A stretch of DNA of 64,000 bases, from the NCBI GenBank assembly GCA_016708305.1, contig JADJGB010000002.1, positions 62,001-126,000 of the forward strand, given 5' to 3'. Source of the stretch: Sphingobacteriales bacterium. Lineage in GTDB: Bacteria > Bacteroidota > Bacteroidia > Chitinophagales > Chitinophagaceae. Below the pieces are notes generated by a model. That model ran no database searches, had not been told where the DNA came from, and saw only the letters and a list, made by a program, of their open reading frames with translations. The position numbers and the translations under genes were made by a program. This document shows, in pieces, positions 10,521 to 19,607 of the stretch. The first letter of the stretch is position 1. Each line of letters begins with the position of its first letter.

Positions 10521-12706
10521 ATGTCATTAAGATTTAAAGCGCTTTCCAATCTTCAAACATCTCTGGAGGATCTTGGAAAAATATCACCACAAACCACCAC
10601 TTATTTTGGCTCTCATGTATTTAATTTGAAAACGGCGCGGCAGTTTTTGAATGATGAGGCTTATAAAAGTCTGATAGCCTCAGGAAAACCAGCCACAAAA
10701 TTGAACGTAGTATGGCCAACCAAATAGCCAATGGTATGCGTGCCTGGGCCGAGCAAAAGGAGCTACCCACTTTTCACACTGGTTTCAACCACTTAGCGGA
10801 GCCACAGCCGAAAACATGACTCGTTTTTACGCTCAAAGGCGACGGAACTGCCATTGAGCAATTTGATGGGGATGCGCTGATGCAACAAGAGCCGGATGCA
10901 TCCTCCTTTCCTAACGGCGGGTTGAGGGCTACTTTTGAGGCCAGAGGTTATACTGCATGGGATCCATCTTCACCTCCATTTATTATCGAAATGAACAGAG
11001 GGCGTACACTTTGCATCCCTACAATATTCATCGCTTATACCGGCGAGTCGCTCGATTATAAAGCGCCTTTGCTCAAGTCAATTGAAGCGCTGGACAAGGC
11101 TGCAGTGGACGTTTGTTATTATTTTGACAGAAATATAGAGAAAGTGACACCCACTCTGGGCTGGGAGCAGGAGTATTTTGTGGTAGATGAAGGCTTGTAT
11201 TTGGCACGACCCGACCTTCTGATGTGTGGTAGAACACTTTTTGGCCACAACTCTGCCAAAAATCAGCAATTAGACGACCATTATTTTGCCGCTATTCCCG
11301 AACGGGTGTATGCATTTATGCGCGATTTTGAAAATGAATGTTATAAATTAGGTATTCCACTTCGCACCCGTCATAATGAAGTAGCACCCGGCCAGTTTGA
11401 GTGCGCTCCAATATACGAAGAAGCCAACATTGCAGTGGACCACAATACACTGCTGATGGATACCATGTCGCGCACTGCATTAAAGCATAACCTGAGGGTT
11501 TTGCTGCACGAAAAACCTTTTGCAGGAGTAAACGGAAGCGGGAAACACAACAACTGGAGTCTGGCTACTAATACAGGCATCAATTTGCTGGCACCGGGGA
11601 GAACGCCTAAAACCAACCTGATGTTTCTTGCGTTTTTTGTAAATACCATCAAAGCGGTACATGACTATGCCGATATTTTAAGGGCTTCCATTGCTTCTGC
11701 ACAAAATGACCATCGTCTTGGTGCCAATGAAGCGCCACCGGCTATCATGTCGGTATTTATTGGCGAGTATCTTTTCAAGGCATTGAATGATGTTAAGGAA
11801 CGGGTAAATGAAGGCATGGACGAGCAGGATGAAACTATGCTGAAATTAGACATTCATAAGCGAATACCGGAAGTGCTTTTAGACAATACCGACAGAAACA
11901 GAACCTCACCTTTTGCGTTTACAGGTAACAAATTTGAGTTCAGGGCAGTGGGTTCTTCGGCCAATTGTGCCTATCCGATGACCGTACTCAATACGATAAT
12001 GGCAGAAACGCTGAACAAATTTAAAGAGGAGGTTGATGATCTTATTGAAAAAGGTGAGAAGAAAGAAATTGCCATCATGCATGTAATCAGAGAATATATA
12101 GTTGCCAGCGAAAGAGTATTATTTGAAGGGGATGGCTACAGTAAAGCCTGGGAAGAAGAAGCCGAAAAAAGAGGATTACCCAACCAGAAAACAACACCCC
12201 GGGCACTGGATGCCATGCTTGCTGATAAAAATATCGACTTATTTGTGAGCAATAAAATTTATACTAAAGCAGAAATTGAAGCAAGGCACGATATCGAGTT
12301 GGAGAAGTATATTAAAAAGGTGCAAATTGAAAGCCGCCTGATGGCAGAAATAGCTACCAGTATGATTTTGCCACCTGCTATTCGTTATCAAAACCTTTTG
12401 GCTAAAAATATTGCCGGCTTGAAAGGTGCAGGTTTGAGTGAAAGCGCCTATGCCAATCAAAAGCAGATTCTGGACAAAATATCCGAGCATATCAATAATG
12501 CCAGTGACTTAGTAGAACAGATGATAGATGCCAGAAAATCGGCCAACAAAATAGAAGGCAACAGAGAAAAAGCCATAGCATACGAAGAAACAATTAAAGA
12601 AGCATTTTTCGAAAAAATTCGCCGCCATGCAGATAAACTGGAACTGTTGGTGGATGATAGAGAATGGTATCTCCCCAAGTATCGCGAATTATTGTTTTTG
12701 AGATAA
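10521..12706 (+). CDS. glnN: Glutamine synthetase type III (several frameshifts near the 5' end)
   Basis: GSIII (about 729 aa) makes glutamine from glutamate, ammonia and ATP and is the usual GS of Bacteroidota. The 5' piece (MSLRFKALSNLQT... YFGSHVFN) is in one frame to 10727. Then SMANQIANGMRAWAEQK, HWFQPLSGATAENMTRFY and DGTAIEQFDGDALMQQEPD lie in different frames, so at least three indels occur between about 10700 and 10840. From 10880 the frame is intact: PDASSFPNGGLRATFEARGY, LGWEQEYFVVD, RHNEVAPGQFECAP, GSGKHNNWS and NRTSPFAFTGNKFEFRA with nucleotide/glutamate-binding residues. Expected role: nitrogen assimilation in the cytosol as a dodecamer. Confidence 0.93.
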
Positions 12707-12834
12707 GTTTTTTTTAAGGGAAAAAATTTGTAACTTTAAAGTCTGTATTTTATTATGCGGTAATAAAATTCTTATTCAAAAATAATCACAGCATGAAAGG
12801 TTTGAGTAGCCTAAAAAAACTCACAAAAATTAAT

Positions 12835-13040
12835 ATGGCAATTGTAAAAGTAATTGAAGTAATCCTTCATCTGAAAAAAGTATTGAAGATGCTATTGAAT
12901 CTGATGTAGCTGAAGTATCAAAAACCGTTCGCAATATAGACTCTGTGTATGTAAAAGACATAAAGGCTCATGTAAAGGATGGCAAAGTGTCCACCTATGG
13001 TTGTATCTGCAAGATTTCGTTCAGGGTAGATGCGGTGTGA
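12835..13040 (+). CDS. Dodecin family flavin-binding protein, 68 aa (one-base frameshift)
   Basis: MAIVKVIEVI is followed, after one missing base at about 12865, by SSEKSIEDAIESDVAEVSK, TVRNIDSVYVKDIKAHVKDG, KVSTYGCICKISFRVDAV and TGA at 13038. This is the complete dodecin fold (strand, helix, two strands). Dodecins form 12-mers that store or sequester flavins between stacked aromatics; where many have Trp in the SAWVKE strand, this one has Tyr39. An in-frame ATG at 12793 would add 14 residues not typical of the family. The length of 206 bp (not a multiple of three) confirms the missing base. A strong terminator follows 12 bp after the stop. Confidence 0.85.
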
Positions 13041-13052
13041 TATTTATTTATG

Positions 13053-13102
13053 AAGTCAGGGATTAATTAATAGGTTAAACCTGATTAATTAATCCCTGAC
13101 TT
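13053..13102. terminator. Long perfect hairpin terminator after the dodecin gene
   Basis: AAGTCAGGGATTAATTAAT is followed by a short loop (AGGTTAAACCTG, itself palindromic) and then its exact complement, with T5 directly downstream. The stem is about 19 bp. It works in both directions and separates the chromosomal dodecin/glnN block from the R-M island that begins just to the right. Confidence 0.8.
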
Positions 13103-13145
13103 TTTACATAATTCTTTATAGTATTGAAAACAAAATTCTTTGAAA

Positions 13146-13219
13146 TCACCCTTTCAAAAACTTATTAACGGCCTCTTCTTTAAATCTGGCATTTTTGCCG
13201 TCCCAGTTTAGGGTTTGTT
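13146..13219 (-). pseudogene. 3'-terminal remnant of a Gfo/Idh/MocA oxidoreductase gene
   Basis: Reads QTLNWDGKNARFKEEAVNKF then LKG-stop on the minus strand. This is nearly the same as the last 22 residues of the oxidoreductase at 26015 (QTLNWDGKNARFKEEAANKY, LKG). About 70 bp align with about four mismatches, mostly silent or conservative, so it derives from a once-functional homologue rather than a recent copy. Upstream (to the right) homology stops abruptly. The remnant sits at the left edge of the R-M island while the complete gene sits at the right edge. Confidence 0.7.
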
Positions 13220-13258
13220 TTGAAAATAACAAAGATGCTTACACCTGAGTGCCGGCTA

Positions 13259-14749
13259 TTATTCCCTTCCATTTATCGTAACCATTATTTCTCTGAAACT
13301 TTCTAATCCTGCTTCAAGGCTTTCAATAATTTCTCCTGCTAAAACATCGGGATCGGGTAGGTTGTCAAGGTCGGCAAGTGATTTATCTTTTATCCAGGTT
13401 ATGTCAAGCGATGTCTTGTCACGATTGATGATTTCATCATAAGTTAACTTTCTCCAACGTACTTCTGGGTTTGTTTCTGCGTTGTAGGTTTCTTTGCGCT
13501 TGTGCCTGTTGTCGGGATTGTAGCAATAAATGAAATCCCGAAGGTCTTCTAATTTTAGCGGATTCTTTTTCAGTGTAAAATGAATGTTGGTTCTGAAATC
13601 GTAAATCCAAATGTCCTTTGTCCAGGGTTGTTTTGCAGCAGGTTAGTTATCGAAGAAAAGCACATTTGCTTTTACACCTTGTCTATAAAAAATACCTGTC
13701 GGTAAACGTAGGATTGTATGCAGGTCGGTTGTTTCCATTAATTTTTTACGAACTGTTTCACCTGCACCACCTTCAAACAAAACATTGTCTGGCAAAACAA
13801 CTGCTGCCTGTCCGGTTGATCTGAGCATTGTTCTGATATGCTGAACAAAGTTCAATTGCTTGTTGCTTGATGTTTCCCAAAAGTCTTGGCGGTTGTATGT
13901 AAGTTCGTCTGTTTCCTGTTCGCCTTCTTCATTTGTAGCTGTCATGCTGCTTTTTCTACCGAAAGGTGGATTGGCTATCACATAGTCAACTCTTAAACCA
14001 CTATCTGAAATCAAGGCATCAGCAGGAGAGATAAAGTTTTCACTATCAAAATCTCCGATATTGTGTAAAAACAAATTCATCAAACACATTCTTCTTGTGT
14101 TCGGCACTATTTCATTTCCGAAAAAGGTTTCGTGTTTTAAAAAGTGCTTTTGTGTTTTATCTAATTTCTGCTTTGCGATAAAATCATAAACAGCCAAAAA
14201 GAAACCGCCTGTTCCGCAAGCAGGGTCAGCAATGGTTTTCATGGGTTCGGGTTGCACACATTCCACCATTGCACGAATTAATGCCCTTGGCGTAAAATAT
14301 TGACCTGCTCCGCTTTTGGTATCTTCTGCGTTTTTCTCTAAAAGTCCTTCGTAAATGGTTCCTTTTATGTCTGCACCTAGTGTTGCCCATTGCTCTTTAT
14401 TAATCATGTCAATGATTTTATAAAGCATGGCAGGCTCTTTAATCTGGTTTTGACATTGAACAAAGATTTGCCCCAAAACACCTTTCTGTTTTGAAAGCAC
14501 ATTTAATGTTTTAGAATAATGCTGCTCCAATTCATCACCACGCTTTGAAGTCAGGCTTTCCCAATTGTGTTCTGTTGGGATTGGAAGTTTTCTGCTGTAA
14601 GGTGGTTTGCTGAATTCATCAGCCATTTTCAAAAACAGCAAGTAGGTAAGTTGTTCTAAATAGTCGCCATAACCCACACCAATATCTCTTAGCGGATTAC
14701 AGAAACTCCAAACTTTACTTACTATTGCTGATGTATTTTCGTTGCTCAT
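13259..14749 (-). CDS. hsdM: Type I restriction-modification DNA methyltransferase subunit HsdM (in-frame TAA at codon 369)
   Basis: N6-adenine methyltransferase subunit. The N-terminal helical domain is followed by QYFTPRALIRAM, AdoMet motif I DPACGTGGFFLAVY (residues about 175-188) and catalytic motif IV NPPFG (260-264), then QAAVVLPDNVLFEGG and the TGIFYRQGVKANVLFF segment. A TAA codon (13643-13645) follows FFDN. The same frame then continues with PAAKQPWTKDIWIYDFRTN and runs to tandem TAA-TAG at 13261, giving the normal length of 496 aa. So this is a nonsense substitution, not a shift: either a recent inactivating mutation or an error. It is the last gene of the R-M operon. Confidence 0.9.
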
Positions 14750-14754
14750 TTTAT

Positions 14755-15303
14755 TTAAATAGATTTTGGGAATAAATATATATAATCCAAATGTGAGGAC
14801 GTTCGGTGCAGAACAGTTAAATATTCATTTAATCGGGGTGCATACTGAATGTGATAATCTTCGTGAAGCTTTGTTTTTAAAATCGTTATTGCCTTTTTTA
14901 CTAAAAGAAAAACCTGATAGTTATACTTTGTAAAGCATGTTGTAAACGAGTTGGAAGAGTTGGAAAATGGAATTTCCAGAACATCCAAAATCAATTCCAT
15001 TTCAAGGGCTTTATTCCTGCATACTTTGCCAAATTCATTAATCCGTTTATTGCAAGCAGCAAACATATTTGCCAATTGCAATTCTTTAGAATATCCTTTG
15101 TAACTCTTTCTGTAAAGCATGTTTAAATCGCTCTTTGCGGTTTCAAATAAATCATGTTCACCATATTCTTTATCAATATAATTAATCAATAAATAATCGT
15201 GAAATTGTTTACTTGCTGACGCTGCTTTCAAAACCAATTTTTGCAACTCCCTTTTTTCTAACGATTCAATTTTGTCTTTAATAATAGGGTTTATTTTTGC
15301 CAT
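14755..15303 (-). CDS. Hypothetical protein, 182 aa, adjacent to hsdM
   Basis: Not recognised. Mostly alpha-helical by composition: Lys/Glu/Leu-rich with heptad-like spacing (MAKINPIIKDKIESLEKREL, QKLVLKAASASKQFHDYLL). No signal or TM segment. It ends 5 bp before the hsdM start, so it is very likely co-translated with it. The location inside a type I R-M operon suggests an accessory role (assembly, regulation or protection), but nothing in the sequence shows what it does. Confidence 0.65.
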   Translation of the reverse strand: MAKINPIIKDKIESLEKRELQKLVLKAASASKQFHDYLLINYIDKEYGEHDLFETAKSDLNMLYRKSYKGYSKELQLANMFAACNKRINEFGKVCRNKALEMELILDVLEIPFSNSSNSFTTCFTKYNYQVFLLVKKAITILKTKLHEDYHIQYAPRLNEYLTVLHRTSSHLDYIYLFPKSI

Positions 15304-15421
15304 ACAATATTTGATTTATCATTGAGGTTTTCAAATTTTTATTATAATGTTTGCTTCCAAATTCTCTATATGATATTTACTATATTTTTACATTATTTAT
15401 TGCCAAATTATTTTCCTTTAT

Positions 15422-16752
15422 TAGCTTCGTAGGAGCGTAATATTAATAAAAATAATTTATCTACCGCCATTATTATAGCTCCGTAGGAGCGTAATATTTT
15501 TAGGATTAACAATCACCGTTTTTTGTATCGCTCCTATGGAGCTATTAGGTTGATTATATTTACCTTGTCTATTAAGTTTACCCACCGCTGGGGCTTCGGT
15601 ATCATTTGCCTCCTCTTTTATTAACCTTTCGCCCCTACGGGGCTTGCGTATCATTTCCGTTTAGCTCCGTAGGAGCGTAATATCAACAAAACCACCTTTC
15701 ATCATTCTCGCTTTTTAGCCCCGTAGGAGCGTAATGTCAATAAAACCAACAATCATCATCCTCGCTTTTTAGCTCCGTAGGAGCGTAATATCAACAAAAC
15801 CACCTATCATCATTCTCGCTTTTTAGCCCCGTAGGAGCGTAATATTAATAGAAATAATTTATTTATCATCACCGGTTAGCTCCGTATGAGCGTAATGTCA
15901 ATAAAACCAACAATCATCATCCTCGCTTTTTAGCCCCGTAGGAGCGTAATATCAACAAATCCACCTATCATCATTCTCGCTTTTTAGCTCCGTAGGAGCG
16001 TAATATCAATAAATCCAACAATAATCATTCTCGCTTTTTAGCTCCGTATGAGCGTAATGTCAATAAAACCAACAATCATCATCCTCGCTTTTTAGCTCCG
16101 TATGAGCGTAATGTCAATAAAACCAACAATCATCATCCTCGCTTTTTAGCCCCGTAGGAGCGTAATATTAATAGAAATAATTTATTTATCATCACCGGTT
16201 AGCTCCGTATGAGCGTAATGTCAATAAAACCAACAATCATCATCCTCGCTTTTTAGCTCCGTAGGAGCGTAATATCAACAAAACCACCTATCATCATTCT
16301 CGCTTTTTAGCCCCGTAGGAGCGTAATATTAATAGAAATAATTTATTTATCATCACCGGTTAGCTCCGTATGAGCGTAATGTCAATAAAACCAACAATCA
16401 TCATCCTCGCTTTTTAGCTCCGTAGGAGCGTAATATTAATAGAAATAATTTATTTATCATCACCGGTTAGCTCCGTATGAGCGTAATGTCAATAAAACCA
16501 ACAATCATCATCCTCGCTTTTTAGCTCCGTAGGAGCGTAATATCAACAAAACCACCTATCATCATTCTCGCTTTTTAGCCCCGTAGGAGCGTAATATTAA
16601 TAGAAATAATTTATTTATCATCACCGGTTAGCTCCGTATGAGCGTAATGTCAATAAAACCAACAATCATCATCCTCGCTTTTTAGCTCCGTAGGAGCGTA
16701 ATATCAATAGAAATAATTTATTTATCATCACCGGATAGCTCCGTAGGAGCGA
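15422..16752. repeat. REP-like palindromic tandem array, about 22 units with a 52-55 bp period
   Basis: Each unit begins TTAGCTCCGTAGGAGCG (hairpin core GCTCC GTA GGAGC, variants GCCCC or GTATGAGCG) followed by TAAT and one of three tails. Tail A is ATCAACAAAACCACC..., tail B is GTCAATAAAACCAACAATC..., and tail C is ATTAATAGAAATAATTTA...CACCGG. Tails recur many times, and C is almost always followed by B, often then A (higher-order C-B-A blocks). The first 240 bp are more degenerate and include an inverted copy (CGCTCCTATGGAGCTA at 15531) and a second palindrome type (CGCCCCTACGGGGC near 15614). The last unit overlaps the 3' end of the adjacent RAYT gene. No coding potential beyond incidental ORFs. 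Confidence 0.9.
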
Positions 16753-17212
16753 CACCATAGTCATCAAATATATATTCCGATTTGAAATCAATTTGGTACA
16801 CATTTAAAAATTCGATATATTCTTCTCTAAACGTTTTCTTTCTGTGATGCTCTTCCTGATTCAAAATATAATTGATCACGATTCGTAATTGAGACTGGCT
16901 AACGGTAAATGCACCAAAACCCGTTTGCCATTCAAATTTCCCAATCACATATTTATTATCGTTGATCCATTTGGATGAATTTGCTTTTATGTCTCGCAAT
17001 AAATCCGAGAGATTGCAATCCGGTTTTAACCCAAGAAGAATATGAATATGATCCGACATGCCATTTATGACCATCAATTTTTGATTTTTGTGGGTAACAA
17101 TGCCCGTGATGTATTGATACAATGTTTCTTTCCATTTTTTGGAAATGAGATTGCCTCTGCCTTTTACGGCAAATACCACGTGGATGTATAATTGGGTGTA
17201 TGTATTAGCCAT
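16718..17212 (-). CDS. REP-associated tyrosine transposase (RAYT), IS200/Y1-like, 164 aa
   Basis: Single-domain HUH nuclease: DHIHILLGL supplies the HUH metal-binding pair, and VINYILNQEEHHRK the catalytic Tyr and the typical trailing HH. The N-terminus YTQLYIHVVFAVKGRG and GKFEWQTGFGAFTVS are family landmarks. The last residues (GVAPTELSGDDK) are encoded by a REP unit (GCTCCGTAGGAGCG at 16736-16752), and an inverted REP lies 17 bp upstream of the start, so the gene is bracketed by its presumed substrates. RAYTs nick REP hairpins as single-stranded DNA. Length and motifs look intact, making it the likely driver of the neighbouring array. It lies between hsdS and the 182-aa gene. Confidence 0.88.
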   Translation of the reverse strand: MANTYTQLYIHVVFAVKGRGNLISKKWKETLYQYITGIVTHKNQKLMVINGMSDHIHILLGLKPDCNLSDLLRDIKANSSKWINDNKYVIGKFEWQTGFGAFTVSQSQLRIVINYILNQEEHHRKKTFREEYIEFLNVYQIDFKSEYIFDDYGVAPTELSGDDK

Positions 17213-17228
17213 TATTGTTATTTTGTTT

Positions 17229-17244
17229 CGCTCCTACGCAGCTG
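17229..17244. repeat. Inverted REP copy upstream of the RAYT gene
   Basis: CGCTCCTACGCAGCTG is an imperfect palindrome, the reverse complement of the array core with one interior change. It lies 17 bp upstream of the RAYT start codon. With the copy at 16736-16752 it flanks the gene in inverted orientation. Confidence 0.65.
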
Positions 17245-17257
17245 TTTGAATATTTTT

Positions 17258-18087
17258 CTACTTGGGTGCTATTAACCTTTCGCCCCGATGGGGCTTTTGT
17301 GTCTTTTGTTTCCTTTTTTCTATTAACCTTTCGCCCCGATGGGGCTTTTGTGTCTTTTGTTTCCTTTTTCTATTAACCTTTCGCCCCGATGGGGCTTCCT
17401 TTTCTTTCGCTGCTCTTATTCTCTCCAACAACTTCTCGGCAGGTTCATCATTGGGGTCTTGCGGAACGAGTTTGCCTTCATAAGCTTTTTTGATAATGCT
17501 CAACCGCAGGGCTTCTGCCTGTTGCAAACTGCCCTCTATGGTTTCTTCAATTTTATCGCAAACGGAAAGGCGGGATTCGATTTCTTTAACAATTCTATCT
17601 TGGTCGTTGTTTTCCATTGGCAGAGGTATATCCATATTAGCAATATCTGTTAGACTTAGATTTGCTCTGGCCACATCAACTACTTTTTCTAAATATTTTT
17701 GTTTTGCAACTTCTGCATTTAGAAAATGAGAGAGATATTTATTTGAAATCGACTTTTTTAAGCGAATAATTGCAACGGCTTGATTAATGTTTGAAATTTT
17801 GTCAAGGTTGAAAATTGCGGCTCTTCCAATTGAAGCACCAACAAGATTAAATAGGACATCTTCCTTTTGCAAAATTGAACGCTTTTGAATTTTGTTGAAC
17901 CCTAGACTTAAATACTTGGGATCAGAAACATCTATATAATTTTCACGAACATTTTCACTTGTAACAAAAAGCAATTGGGTTGCATCATTTATGTAGTTAA
18001 AGCCTTGCCATTTAGGTGATGCTCCTTTTGTAATTAGATTGCAATGCTCACCTAGTTTTACTTCATTATTAATCGTTACCCAATTTA
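17258..18087 (-). pseudogene. hsdS: hsdS, 3' segment (second target-recognition domain and C-terminal helices)
   Basis: Third part of the split specificity subunit. It begins NWVTINNEVKLGEHCNLI, TKGASPKWQGFNY, then LLFVTSENVRENYID; NLVGASIGRAAIFN and NINQAVAIIRLKK are TRD2 landmarks. The C-terminal conserved helix (QDRIVKEIESRLSVCDKIEE, SLQQAEALRLSIIKKAYEGK) is followed by the typical LVPQDPNDEPAEKLLERI. The final ~35 residues are encoded by three REP copies and read as repeats of KTQKPHRGERLI, so the native C-terminus has been overwritten or extended. The 5' side is cut by an IS630-type element at 18088. HsdS dictates the DNA site bound by the R2M2S complex. Confidence 0.85.
17271..17397. 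repeat. Three tandem copies of a second palindromic REP type inside the hsdS 3' end
   Basis: ATTAACCTTTCGCCCCGATG followed by GGGGCTT starts at 17271, 17322 and 17372, a period of 50-51 bp, with identical TTTGTGTCTTTTGTTTCC linkers. The hairpin core is GCCCC GAT GGGGC. A related copy with GCCCCTACGGGGC is at about 15614. The 51-bp period keeps the hsdS frame open and yields a 17-residue protein repeat. Confidence 0.85.
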
Positions 18088-19155
18088 GTTCGTATTAATT
18101 TTCTATGCTGCGTATCTGACGTGGTCTGCATGGAAATATTTTTGCACCTGCTTTTTATTGCTTTTTCTTTCATTCATAAAACCTTCAACGTTGGCGCATT
18201 TCAGCTTTATTGATAGGACGCTTTTTGCCGATAACATTAGTCTTTACATCCTGATTCAAATATTCTTGCGCATTCAACTCAGGGCTATAGGGCGGAATGA
18301 AAAACACCTCTATTCGATGTTTGCTTTCCTCCAGCCACACCTTCAATTTTTTGTTTTGTGTGCAGGATGACCATCCGTTACATAGAATATCTTTTGTTTA
18401 CTATAACGAATCATTCGTTGCAAAAAATCAATAAATACATCACCGTTAAACTTCTCTATCAGCATAAACTGTAAATGACCTTTATTGCTGATAGCTGAAA
18501 TCATATTGAGCGAAAACCGTTGTCCTGTTGATTTCACCACGGGGTTTTGCCTTTAGGCGCATAGCTTCTGCCTGCCTGATGGTCGCTTCGCATACCGGTT
18601 TCATCTCCAAAATAAATCGTTCCTTTCTCCTTAGTTGCCCGCTTCTTTATGGCAGGGTATTCCTTCTCCAACCATTGCTTTACCTGCTCGGGTTTCTGTT
18701 CAAATGCTTTGCGGATAGGCTTTTGCGGTGTATAGCCCCAGCTTTTAAATATCGACCTACCTGCTTCACGCTTAATACAACGCCATATTTCTGTTCGATA
18801 AGCTGTTGTACGGCTGCACGCGTCCATAAACTAAAGGCCAGTTTTAACCGGTCGGGCATCTTATCCTTTATCAACCGTCGAACTTCGGCAGCCTGCTGGC
18901 CGGTTATCTTCTTGCCTCCTTTTACGCCACGCTTCTTATTCAAAAGTGAACGCTTGCCTTCTTTTTTGTATTTATTCCATGTTTTATTTACACTCCTTTC
19001 TGATACAGAAAATATCTCGGAAGCCTGCTTTTGAGTGCCCCGTTTGTTTTTTAAGTAGCCCACTATCCGAAAGCGAGTCTCTTCCTGAGCATCTTTGTTC
19101 TTACGTTTTGTATTAGCCATGGGCAAATATACAAAATATATTTTAAAATAAGAAC
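18088..19155. mobile_element. IS630-type insertion sequence inside hsdS, about 1068 bp
   Basis: The ends are inverted repeats GTTCGTATT (left) and GTTCTTATT (right, reverse complement), each preceded by TA (18086-18087 and 19156-19157) as expected for TA-targeting IS630/Tc1 elements; similarity extends outward as AATTTA on both sides, so the exact boundary is uncertain by a few bases. It contains one DDE transposase. Simple excision at TA does not restore the hsdS frame, so a further one-base change is needed or lies nearby. Confidence 0.82.
18103..19120 (-). pseudogene. IS630 family transposase (at least three frameshifts)
   Basis: N-terminal helix-turn-helix (KQASEIFSVSERSVNKTWNK) and winged-helix linker, then the DDE catalytic domain: TIYFGDETGMRSDHQAG (first Asp), YVTDGHPAHKTKN (second Asp) and IPPYSPELNAQE (Glu). 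The parts lie in different frames (breaks near 18815, 18540 and 18180). The C-terminus MNERKSNKKQVQKYF, HADHVRYAA reaches TAG at 18103, just inside the left IS end. Joined length about 340 aa. Start taken at ATG 19120 (MANTKRKNKDAQEE). All three catalytic residues are present, so the element may be functional if the shifts are errors. Confidence 0.85.
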
Positions 19156-19586
19156 TAAATTATGTCTTTATTAATAATTAAAGAATTTGTCAACCTTCCT
19201 TCAAACGCCCATTTCAAAACTCCTTGTCTATATACCTTCAATTGCTGCTTTGTGGTTTCTAAATACTCAATGCCTTTATCAAGGTCGGTGAGTAGTTGTT
19301 CGAGGTTGGCAAGGATGCGGTGTTGCTCGGGAAGGGGGGCGAGGGGAATATTTAAGTCCTTAATAATTCCTTGACTAATGTTGGGTTGTGCACCACCTAT
19401 ACTTTGCTTTATCAAGTTACCACGCTGATACAACAAGAAATAATACAAAAGATGTGCATAAATAGCGTCACTTTCAAAAATGCCACAAACAGCTTGATTA
19501 GTCGCAGCAGGCACTCCAAGAAAAGCTAATTTGCCGACAGTTGCCCCATATAAAGCAATTAGTAAAGTTCCCTTAGGAAATACTTT
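19156..19586 (-). pseudogene. hsdS: hsdS, central segment (end of TRD1 and central helical region)
   Basis: Second part of the split hsdS. Across the IS66 gap it continues KVFPKGTLLIALYGATVG, KLAFLGVPAATNQAV, then GGAQPNISQGIIKDLNIPLA and the conserved helix PLPEQHRILANLEQLLTDLD, QLKVYRQGVLKWAFEGRLTN. The frame joins exactly with the 5' segment if the IS66 element and one copy of its 8-bp duplication are removed. Right edge: TSD AATACTTT at 19579-19586. Left edge: the IS630 element. Confidence 0.85.
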
Positions 19587-19607
19587 GTATCCCTTCGTCC
19601 AACCCCG

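Noticed and set aside
15457..15654. 65-codon minus-strand ORF in the repeat region
   Set aside because: It is simply the translation of REP palindromes (RRGERLI-like peptide) and has no start context or family.
15422..16752. CRISPR-like array of regular repeats
   Set aside because: The between-repeat sequences are only three recurring types rather than unique spacers, the repeat core is a short hairpin with variants, and no cas gene is present; a RAYT gene adjoins it.
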